Positions 6,465 through 12,778 of a stretch of 18,712 nucleotides of DNA are shown piece by piece. The stretch covers positions 1 through 18,712 of the forward strand of contig CAYOEJ010000030.1 in the NCBI GenBank assembly GCA_964403015.1, given 5' to 3'. The notes under the pieces are model-generated. The model was given only the letters and a program-made list of their open reading frames with translations, was not told the DNA's origin and searched no databases. The first letter of the stretch is position 1. Every line of letters starts with the position of its first letter. The position numbers were made by a program, and so were the translations under genes. The DNA is from CAYOEJ01 sp964403015 (GTDB taxonomy: Bacteria; Actinomycetota; Actinomycetes; Actinomycetales; Actinomycetaceae).

Positions 6465-7768
6465 GTCCGTCGCTTCCCAAACTTCTCCTGTCCATGCTCA
6501 AAGTGGGCACGATTGGATTTGGAGGGGGCAGCGCCCTCATCCCCGTCATGGAAAAAGAATTCGTGACGGACAAGAAGTGGTTGGACGAACCCACGTTTAC
6601 TACCCACACCATCGTTGCGAACATTACGCCCGGTGCTTTGCCCGTTAAGCTGGCCGCGCTCGCGGGCGCTCGACTTCGCGGGCCGCTAGCATCTGTGCTC
6701 TGTGCGCTGGTGGTGGCACTCCCTGGGGCAGCGCTTACCGTGGGGCTCATGGCTGCGATTGCTTCCGCCGCAGGGCTATCGACGTATATCGAGTACGCGG
6801 CCGTTGGTATCACGGCATTTATTATCGTGCTGCTCTTTGCCTACATCGTGAAGGTGCTCGGCACTCCGGGTCAGCGCCGCATTTATGCACTGATCTTTCT
6901 CGTAGCTTTTCTCGCAACGGGTTTGAACCACACGCTTGAATTGATAGGTCTGCTGTTTGGGCAGACGTGGGATATCAATGCTCCGCAGTTGAACGCGCTT
7001 CAGTTAATACTCGCCACCATTGTGTGCGTGGCGATTTATACGCTTATTCCCAACAAGAGCTTTAAGTTGGACTCGGATGCGGCCGAGCTTCCAGATTCAT
7101 CGGCCAACAACAAAGCTGCCCTGCTGTTTCTCGCGGTTTTTGCGGTCGGAATCGGTGGCGCCCTGCTAGCGCTCGGTGTGGATTCGTGGGACTTCTTGAG
7201 CCTCATTGGTCTGTCCACGGTCACGTCGTTTGGTGGCGGTGAGGCCTACGTGGCCGTAGCAGATGGCTTCTTCGTTCAAACGGGCATGGTGGAGCGAGCC
7301 GACTACTTTGGGCAGCTCGTGCCGGTGGCCAATGCACTTCCTGGGCCAATCTTGGTCAAGATCGCCTCCGGGTTGGGGTTCATGATTAGTGCGGCCCAAT
7401 CCAGTGTGCTGGCCGGACTGATGATGGCGTTTGCTGCCTTCGTTCTTTCGGTTTCCGCCTGTAGCGCCCTTGCTGTTGCCTTCATGGCGGCGTTCGATCG
7501 CGCGGCACGGTGGCCGTTTGTGATCGCCCTTCGCCGCTTTATCCTGCCTGTTATCTGCGGGTTACTCGCGTCAACGGCAGCGTCGATGGTGGTAGCCAAT
7601 ATCCATATCGGTGAGCGCGCCGACGTCGCGGCTCCATGGGTGGGTTGGGCGACGATCCTTCTTGTGGCGCTCATGTGGATTATCCACCGCAAGGTGCATA
7701 TCAACGATCTGCTCCTGCTTGGCATTGGCGGCCTTGGGTCGCTGGCGGTCTTCTTGGCTGTGGTCTAG
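6461..7768 (+). CDS. CHR-family (ChrA-like) two-domain anion transporter
   Basis: A 435-residue membrane protein with two homologous CHR (chromate transport) halves. The first has VGTIGFGGGSALIPVMEKEF near the N-terminus and ITPGALPVKLAALAG. The second, from about residue 240, has STVTSFGGGEAYVAVADGFF and NALPGPILVKIASGLGF. Each half is followed by a run of hydrophobic helices, the layout of long-chain ChrA proteins. Characterised members export chromate, a structural analogue of sulfate. Here the fourth position in a sulfatase operon suggests the physiological cargo is sulfate or another oxyanion released by desulfation, rather than chromate. Translation starts at GTG 6461, overlapping the previous stop by four bases. 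The stop codon overlaps that of the convergent maturase gene. Confidence 0.88.
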   Translation: MSPSLPKLLLSMLKVGTIGFGGGSALIPVMEKEFVTDKKWLDEPTFTTHTIVANITPGALPVKLAALAGARLRGPLASVLCALVVALPGAALTVGLMAAIASAAGLSTYIEYAAVGITAFIIVLLFAYIVKVLGTPGQRRIYALIFLVAFLATGLNHTLELIGLLFGQTWDINAPQLNALQLILATIVCVAIYTLIPNKSFKLDSDAAELPDSSANNKAALLFLAVFAVGIGGALLALGVDSWDFLSLIGLSTVTSFGGGEAYVAVADGFFVQTGMVERADYFGQLVPVANALPGPILVKIASGLGFMISAAQSSVLAGLMMAFAAFVLSVSACSALAVAFMAAFDRAARWPFVIALRRFILPVICGLLASTAASMVVANIHIGERADVAAPWVGWATILLVALMWIIHRKVHINDLLLLGIGGLGSLAVFLAVV

Positions 7769-8997
7769 AGATCCATGATCTCGGCGGGCGCGCGCCCCTG
7801 ATCTAGCAACTGTGCCATCGCGGTGATGGCAGGGCTCGCATGGCTAAAGAATTCAAAGTAGCCCTCGCACAGGTAGTTGAGTCCGTCCTCTCCTGCAGTG
7901 GTGGTGGCAAAACGATCCTTGGGACACCCGCCGTGGCACGCCCAGCGAACGGGGCACTCGATGCACTGGGTGGGCAGGGATGTTCTCTTTGATTTGCCAA
8001 AATCGCGTTGGAACGGGCTGCTAAGCATCTCCGAGAAACCGCTTGTTGCAATGTTTCCTAAAAGGTAGTCCTCCTCAACGAAGTGGTCGCACGAGTAAAC
8101 ATCGCCGTTGTGTTCTACAGCAATGGCTCGGCCACACTCGGGGGAGTGGACGCACAGCGTATGGATGTCGAAGTGGTTGCCGAGCATCACGTCGAAGTGC
8201 TGGACGTAGACCTTTCCGACGTCGTTGCTCACCCACTCGTCGAAGATTGAACTCAGGAACGCGCCCCACGCTTTTGGTTTAACGGATCGCGAGGTGACGA
8301 GATCGCCCGTGACTCGGTAGAGGATGCGCTTTCCACGCCCAACAGACCAACCGTCCTCCGCGATCGGCAAGGTGGCTGGCGTGGCGCGCTCCACGATCGG
8401 AATGAACTGCATGAACTGGGCCCCGAGCTCGTCGCGGAAGTGGCGATAGATCTCTACACCGGCGTCCTGATTGGCGTCATGGACCGTGCACAAAATATTG
8501 AGTTCGACCCCGGCTTCTTGGAGCCTCCGGTAGCCGCGAATAACCTGGTCATAGCTGCCGCGACCACCTCGGTTCACGCGGTAGGCGTCGTGAATGCGTT
8601 GCGGGCCATCAATCGAGACGCCCACAAGGAAGTTGTTTGCCGCGAAAAACTCCGCCCACTCCTCGGTGATGAGCGTGGCGTTGGTCTGGATGGTGTGGCG
8701 AACGGTTTGTGAAGGCTGGGCGAGCCGATTAGCCACCTCCACCGCCAGGCGGAAGAAATCCAGCCCTCTCATCGTGGGCTCGCCGCCCTGCCACGCGACC
8801 GTCACTTCACCATCGGGATGGCTCCCGAGGAAATTGCTCAAGTAGTTCTCGAGGGCGGCCTCGGACATGAGCGGATCGGAACCAGGATAGAGCTGATCCT
8901 TGGACAGAAAAAAGCAGTAGGAGCAGTTGAGATTGCAAATGGCGCCGGTCGGTTTAACGATGCTTGAAAAGGGGAAATTCTCCCTGGTGAGAGACAT
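7765..8997 (-). CDS. Anaerobic sulfatase-maturating enzyme (radical SAM/SPASM)
   Basis: A 410-residue radical-SAM enzyme of the anSME type, which oxidises the active-site Cys (or Ser) of sulfatases to formylglycine without oxygen. The SAM-cluster cysteines are Cys21, 25 and 28 in CNLNCSYC, with GGEP at 71-74. The C-terminal SPASM cysteines are visible at 282, 288, 303, 345, 348, 354, 358 and 377 (CVHSPEC, CIECPVRWACHGGC). VQHFDVML includes Asp269, the position of the proposed catalytic base in the Clostridium perfringens enzyme. The start ATG has GAAGG eight bases upstream. The gene is convergent with the operon at 1920-7768 and overlaps its last gene by four bases, so it is transcribed separately, divergently from the TetR-type gene. 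The sulfatase at 3259 with its CSPTR motif is the obvious client. Confidence 0.95.
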   Translation of the reverse strand: MSLTRENFPFSSIVKPTGAICNLNCSYCFFLSKDQLYPGSDPLMSEAALENYLSNFLGSHPDGEVTVAWQGGEPTMRGLDFFRLAVEVANRLAQPSQTVRHTIQTNATLITEEWAEFFAANNFLVGVSIDGPQRIHDAYRVNRGGRGSYDQVIRGYRRLQEAGVELNILCTVHDANQDAGVEIYRHFRDELGAQFMQFIPIVERATPATLPIAEDGWSVGRGKRILYRVTGDLVTSRSVKPKAWGAFLSSIFDEWVSNDVGKVYVQHFDVMLGNHFDIHTLCVHSPECGRAIAVEHNGDVYSCDHFVEEDYLLGNIATSGFSEMLSSPFQRDFGKSKRTSLPTQCIECPVRWACHGGCPKDRFATTTAGEDGLNYLCEGYFEFFSHASPAITAMAQLLDQGRAPAEIMDL

Positions 8998-9034
8998 GGT
9001 GAGAACCTTCAGTAGACGCCGTTGTTCTGTTTCA

Positions 9035-9063
9035 ATTCTAGTGCTCGCGGTATGCAGGGAACA
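9035..9063 (-). promoter_or_regulatory. Candidate promoter of the sulfatase maturase gene
   Basis: On the minus strand a -10-like TAGAAT (9035-9040) is preceded by a weak -35 TGTTCC (9058-9063) with 17-bp spacing, giving a leader of roughly 30 nt. I found no convincing TetR-type inverted repeat in the 215-bp divergent region 8998-9212. Confidence 0.35.
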
Positions 9064-9212
9064 TTGCTGGGCGGCACTATGATCGAGACCTCATCGCCCG
9101 ATTTCGTCGATTCTGTTTCCGATTGGCACCCTTTTTCGGTAGTTTGTGAGCAGTTGGTGCAGCGCTGCCCGACTAGATCGTTAAGATTCACCGTGACAGG
9201 AGAGGGGGAGCC

Positions 9213-9890
9213 ATGGCTGTGAACGACGACCCGAGGTACTTACGGGTGCGCCAGCAGCTCACTGACGCCATTTTGAAGCTGTCCGCTGAGAAGCCTGCAG
9301 ATCAAATCACCGTTTCTGAGCTCACTCGCGAGGCGGGTGTTTCCCGCACCACCTTCTACAAGCACGGAGCCTCGCCGGTCGAATATCTCGCAGATGTCCT
9401 CATCTGCCAGATCGAGCCCTACCTAGCGGAATTTAATGAAGTGCTGGCATCGGCAGACGAAGACTATCTGCTTCGTTGGCGGGGCGTGTATATCGCCATG
9501 CTGTGTAGGATCCGCGAGGATCGAGCCCTTCTTTCTGCTCTTATGCAGGGTGAGGAACAGAGCGTTCTTTTTGGGCTACTCACATCCAAACTCAACGCAA
9601 TCTTTACCGATTACGTCCAAGAATTCCGTAATCACCTGGTGCATGGCGCAGTCTCAGATCTCTGGGTTGAAATGGCGGTTTCTCAGCAGGTCTACAACCT
9701 CATTTCAGTGCTCGAGGCGTGGCTTCGTACGGGAATGGACTCCACCCCCGAGCAGGTGGTCAACACCTACCTTTCGCTGGCTCCGCCTTGGCAGCTGGCC
9801 CGCTTTAGTTCCGATGGGCTGACGTCACTGAGGCGTACGCGCGCGGTTGCCAACATGGTCTCGACAGGGATGAAGAGCGCGACCAATTAG
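9213..9890 (+). CDS. TetR/AcrR-family transcriptional regulator
   Basis: A 225-residue protein whose first 60 residues form a TetR-type DNA-binding domain: LTDAILKLSAEKPADQITVSELTREAGVSRTTFYKHGASP, where the helix-turn-helix is followed by TTFYKH. The remainder is helical and unconserved, as is usual for the ligand domain, so the inducer cannot be guessed. AGGAG and a GGGGGAG run precede the ATG. A GTG two codons later (9219) is an alternative start with better spacing from the second run. The gene is divergent from the sulfatase maturase and could control it, itself, or neither. It ends with a strong terminator before the dnaK operon, so it is a separate unit. Confidence 0.88.
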   Translation: MAVNDDPRYLRVRQQLTDAILKLSAEKPADQITVSELTREAGVSRTTFYKHGASPVEYLADVLICQIEPYLAEFNEVLASADEDYLLRWRGVYIAMLCRIREDRALLSALMQGEEQSVLFGLLTSKLNAIFTDYVQEFRNHLVHGAVSDLWVEMAVSQQVYNLISVLEAWLRTGMDSTPEQVVNTYLSLAPPWQLARFSSDGLTSLRRTRAVANMVSTGMKSATN

Positions 9891-9892
9891 CT

Positions 9893-9977
9893 CACGTGAG
9901 TTTCTGGCGTGCGTGAGTTTTGAATTTCTGGCGCACGTTAGCTTTCTGACACGCGTCAGTTTTCTGGTGCGGGTGAT
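9893..9977. repeat. Degenerate 18-bp tandem repeat after the TetR-type gene
   Basis: TTTCTGG or TTTCTGA begins at 9901, 9925, 9943 and 9961, giving periods of 24, 18 and 18 bp. Each copy is preceded by a variant of CACGTGAG, GCGTGAG, CACGTTAG or CGCGTCAG. A fifth partial copy (CGGGTGAT) merges into the terminator stem. The consensus is roughly YRCGTNAGTTTTCTGRYR. Confidence 0.65.
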
Positions 9978-9999
9978 GCAGATCACCCGCATTTATTTT
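9969..9999 (+). terminator. Rho-independent terminator after the TetR-type gene
   Basis: GCGGGTGAT (9969-9977) pairs perfectly with ATCACCCGC (9982-9990) across a GCAG loop and is followed by the T-rich ATTTATTTT. It should isolate the dnaK operon from upstream transcription. Confidence 0.8.
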
Positions 10000-10006
10000 G
10001 CCTGCC

Positions 10007-10032
10007 GGAATAATATAAACCCGTAGCAAGTT
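10007..10032 (+). promoter_or_regulatory. SigH/SigR-like stress promoter of the dnaK operon
   Basis: GGAAT (10007-10011), 18 bases, then GTT (10030-10032) matches the GGAAT-N18-GTT consensus of actinobacterial SigR/SigH promoters, which are known to drive dnaK operons in mycobacteria. The GTT overlaps the left arm of the HAIR operator. A sigma-70-like TATAAA (10014-10019) lies in the same interval but lacks a good -35 box. Confidence 0.5.
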
Positions 10033-10050
10033 GAGTTAATCAGACTCAAG
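10030..10050. promoter_or_regulatory. HAIR operator (HspR binding site)
   Basis: GTTGAGT-N7-ACTCAAG differs at one base from the HspR-associated inverted repeat CTTGAGT-N7-ACTCAAG. It sits at the predicted start region of the dnaK operon, and hspR is the fourth gene of that operon, giving the classic feedback loop in which DnaK helps HspR repress. Confidence 0.92.
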
Positions 10051-10071
10051 TTTTAATCAGTCGATTAGACA

Positions 10072-10097
10072 CAAGTTTTCCGATTGAGGCAAACTTG
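10072..10097. repeat. Second inverted repeat in the dnaK leader
   Basis: CAAGTTT (10072-10078) and AAACTTG (10091-10097) are perfect complements around 12 bases. The region also holds the HAIR-like half-sites ATTGAGG and CTTGAGG. It could be an auxiliary HspR contact or a leader-RNA hairpin in the untranslated region before dnaK. Confidence 0.45.
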
Positions 10098-10147
10098 AGG
10101 CAGCAGATTTTTCAAACATGGACGCAAGTCCAGAAGGAGTAAAGAAC

Positions 10148-12037
10148 ATGGCACGTGCAGTAGGCATTGACCTTGGTACAACCAACTCCGTCGTAACCGT
10201 CCTCGAAGGCGGAGAGCCGACGGTTATCGCAAACGCTGAAGGCCAGCGCACCACCCCATCCGTCGTCGGCTTTTCCAAGACCGGCGAGATTCTGGTTGGT
10301 GAGATCGCAAAGCGCCAGGCAGTAACAAACGTTGACCGCACCATTTCGTCGGTGAAGCGTCATATGGGTGAGGACTGGAGCGTCAATATTGACGACAAGA
10401 CCTACAACCCCCAGCAGATTTCTGCTTTCATCCTCCAGAAGCTGAAGAAGGACGCCGAGTCCTATCTTGGCGAGTCGGTAACCGACGCCGTCATCACCGT
10501 TCCGGCATACTTCAACGACGCTCAGCGTCAGGCAACCAAGGATGCGGGCCAGATTGCAGGCTTGAACGTCCAGCGCATCATCAACGAGCCCACCGCCGCA
10601 GCACTCGCTTACGGCCTTGAAAAGGGCAAGGAAGACGAGCTCATCCTCGTATTCGACCTCGGAGGCGGTACGTTCGACGTCTCCCTCCTCGAGGTTGGTA
10701 AGGATGACGACGATTTCTCCACCATCCAGGTCCGCGCGACTTCGGGTGACAACAAGCTCGGTGGTGACGACTGGGATCAGCGCATCGTCAACTGGCTCGT
10801 TACCCAGGTGAAGAACAACTACGGAGCAGATCTGTCCAAGGACAAGATTGCGCTTCAGCGCCTGAAGGAAGCTGCGGAGCAGGCCAAGAAGGAACTGTCC
10901 TCGGCAACTTCGACCAACATCACCCTTCAGTACCTTTCGATGTCCGAGAACGGTCCGATCCACCTCGATGAGAAGCTCACCCGAGCTCACTTTGAGGATA
11001 TGACCAAGGATCTTCTCGAGCGCACGAAGGCTCCGTTTAAGAAGGTTGTGGAAGACGCCGAAATCAAGCTTTCCGAGATTGACCACGTGGTACTGGTTGG
11101 CGGTTCTACCCGTATGCCGGCAGTGACCGAGGTCGTCAAGGAGCTCACCGGTGGCCGCGAACCCAACAAGGGTGTTAACCCGGACGAGGTCGTTGCCGTC
11201 GGTGCAGCTCTCCAGGCGGGTGTTATCACCGGTGACCGCACCGACGTTCTCCTGATCGACGTCACCCCGCTCTCCCTCGGTATCGAAACCAAGGGTGGCG
11301 TGATGACCAAGCTCATCGAGCGCAACACCGCTATCCCGACCAAGCGTTCCGAGGTGTTCTCGACCGCTGAGGACAACCAGCCGTCGGTACTCATTCAGGT
11401 CTACCAGGGTGAGCGTTCGTTCGCTCGCGACAACAAGCTGCTTGGTACGTTCGAGCTGTCCGGTATCGCTCCGGCTCCTCGTGGCATGCCGCAGATTGAG
11501 GTCACCTTCGACATTGACGCAAACGGTATCGTCCACGTTTCCGCCAAGGACCGCGGAACCGGCAAGGAGCAGTCCGTCACCATCACCGGTGGATCGGCGC
11601 TCTCGAAGGAAGATATCGAGCGGATGGTTAAGGAAGCCGAGGAGCACGCAGCTGAGGACGAGAAGCGCCGCGAAGAGGCCGAGGTACGTAACCTTGCCGA
11701 GCAGCAGGTCTACTCGATCGAGAAGTTGCTTGCCGACAACGCTGACAAGCTTGATGACTCCGTGACCACCGAGGTCAAGGAGGCCAACGACAAGCTTCGC
11801 AGCGCACTCGAAGGCGATGACATCGAGGCGATTAAGTCCGCTCAGGAGGAGCTCAACACCAAGTCTCAGAAGATTGGTGAGGCGCTCTACGCCCAGTCGC
11901 AGGCTGAGCAGCCCGGTGGGTTCCCGACCGACGGTTTCCCGACCGACGGCGCGCAGGGCCAGTCAGCTGGTGCTAACGCGGATGACGACGTCGTAGACGC
12001 AGAGATCGTTGACGACGAAGACGACACCAACAAGTGA
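10148..12037 (+). CDS. dnaK: Molecular chaperone DnaK (Hsp70)
   Basis: A 629-residue ATP-dependent chaperone that binds unfolded polypeptides, with GrpE as nucleotide exchange factor and DnaJ as co-chaperone. The nucleotide-binding domain shows the phosphate-1 motif GIDLGTTNSVV at the N-terminus, phosphate-2 FDLGGGTFDVSLL and the adenosine motif VGGSTRMP. The substrate-binding domain starts after LLIDVTPLSLGIET, and the tail is acidic (DDDVVDAEIVDDEDD). The start at 10148 is favoured over ATG 10118 because AAGGAG lies eight bases upstream and the protein then begins MARAVGIDLG as in other actinobacteria. It is the first gene of the operon and follows a HAIR site and a stress-type promoter. 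The C-terminal tail contains a short tandem duplication, GFPTD twice. Confidence 0.98.
   Translation: MARAVGIDLGTTNSVVTVLEGGEPTVIANAEGQRTTPSVVGFSKTGEILVGEIAKRQAVTNVDRTISSVKRHMGEDWSVNIDDKTYNPQQISAFILQKLKKDAESYLGESVTDAVITVPAYFNDAQRQATKDAGQIAGLNVQRIINEPTAAALAYGLEKGKEDELILVFDLGGGTFDVSLLEVGKDDDDFSTIQVRATSGDNKLGGDDWDQRIVNWLVTQVKNNYGADLSKDKIALQRLKEAAEQAKKELSSATSTNITLQYLSMSENGPIHLDEKLTRAHFEDMTKDLLERTKAPFKKVVEDAEIKLSEIDHVVLVGGSTRMPAVTEVVKELTGGREPNKGVNPDEVVAVGAALQAGVITGDRTDVLLIDVTPLSLGIETKGGVMTKLIERNTAIPTKRSEVFSTAEDNQPSVLIQVYQGERSFARDNKLLGTFELSGIAPAPRGMPQIEVTFDIDANGIVHVSAKDRGTGKEQSVTITGGSALSKEDIERMVKEAEEHAAEDEKRREEAEVRNLAEQQVYSIEKLLADNADKLDDSVTTEVKEANDKLRSALEGDDIEAIKSAQEELNTKSQKIGEALYAQSQAEQPGGFPTDGFPTDGAQGQSAGANADDDVVDAEIVDDEDDTNK
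11920..11949 (+). repeat. 15-bp tandem duplication in the dnaK tail
   Basis: TTCCCGACCGACGG occurs at 11921-11934 and 11936-11949 with a 15-bp period. It encodes FPTDG twice in the disordered linker, in frame and probably neutral. Confidence 0.85.
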
Positions 12038-12043
12038 TCTCGC

Positions 12044-12074
12044 TGAGGGCCGCGATCGCGTATCGCGGCCCTCA
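12044..12074 (+). other. Strong hairpin between dnaK and grpE
   Basis: TGAGGGCCGCGA pairs perfectly with TCGCGGCCCTCA (12 bp, seven-base loop) just after the dnaK stop. No T-run follows, so it is more likely a processing, stabilising or attenuating structure than a full terminator. It would let DnaK be made in excess of GrpE. Confidence 0.8.
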
Positions 12075-12099
12075 CTAGAGCAATAGGAAGGATAAGGCC

Positions 12100-12729
12100 A
12101 TGGTGAATCAGCCACACGATTCCGTTCCAGAGCCAGAAGATCAACACGGTGCCGAGGGCCAGCCCGAAGAAGTTCATGGTCAGCCCGAGGAAGTACACGC
12201 GGAACCCGGCGTCGGTGACGAAATTGCAGCCGACCAAGCCGAAGCCGCAGGAAACCCCGAAGCCGACGATTTTTCAGAACTTGATAAGGCACTGCTTCGC
12301 AACGCGGAACTCGAAGAGCAGCTAGCACGCCGCAACGCCGACGTCTACAACCTCCAGCAGGAGTACAACGGTTTCGTTAAGCGGTCTAAGGCGGAGGGTC
12401 TTGCTCAGCGAGATCTCGGCATTGCCAAGGTTCTCGAAACGCTGCTGTCCGTGCTCGACGACGCCTATCTGGCGCGTCAGCACAACGACCTCAGCGGCGC
12501 AGCAGGAACCATCGTTGAGAAGCTCGAGCAAACGCTTGCGACGAACTTCAAGCTCGAACGATACGGAGAAGAGGGCGAGCCCTTTGATCCCAACATTCAT
12601 GAAGCGCTCATGAGCCAGACGTCAGCGGATGTGGACAGCGAGCAGATTGCTCAGTTGATCCAGCCCGGATACCGTCTCGGCGAGAAGGTGCTTCGTCCAG
12701 CTCGCGTAGGTGTTGTTACACCGGAGTGA
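12100..12729 (+). CDS. grpE: Nucleotide exchange factor GrpE
   Basis: A 209-residue GrpE, which releases ADP from DnaK and acts as its thermosensor. Residues 1-60 are acidic and low-complexity, with a duplicated GQPEEVH. A long helix follows (LLRNAELEEQLARRNADVYNL), then the family core VYNLQQEYNGFVKRSKAE, and the C-terminal beta domain carries GEPFDPNIHEALMSQ and PGYRLGEKVLRPARVGV, the most conserved GrpE region. AGGAAGGA seven bases upstream supports ATG 12100; GTG 12103 immediately after is a less likely alternative. The gene lies 62 bp downstream of dnaK behind a strong hairpin and about 50 bp before dnaJ. Confidence 0.97.
   Translation: MVNQPHDSVPEPEDQHGAEGQPEEVHGQPEEVHAEPGVGDEIAADQAEAAGNPEADDFSELDKALLRNAELEEQLARRNADVYNLQQEYNGFVKRSKAEGLAQRDLGIAKVLETLLSVLDDAYLARQHNDLSGAAGTIVEKLEQTLATNFKLERYGEEGEPFDPNIHEALMSQTSADVDSEQIAQLIQPGYRLGEKVLRPARVGVVTPE
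12157..12198 (+). repeat. 21-bp tandem duplication in grpE
   Basis: Two in-frame 21-bp units (12157-12177 and 12178-12198) encode GQPEEVH twice in the disordered N-terminal part of GrpE. The units differ only at a few positions, mostly third-codon. Confidence 0.8.
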
Positions 12730-12778
12730 GAAACGAATTTACACAGTGGACACACTGCATAACAGGAGGTGAGGCGTG

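Noticed and set aside
9009..9222. Small ORFs on both strands in the maturase/tetR intergenic region
   Set aside because: No convincing ribosome sites and no recognisable products; the region is better explained as a divergent promoter region.
10112..11647. 511-codon minus-strand ORF opposite dnaK
   Set aside because: It is the long antisense shadow often seen opposite highly expressed, codon-biased dnaK genes; the plus strand encodes an intact, unmistakable DnaK.
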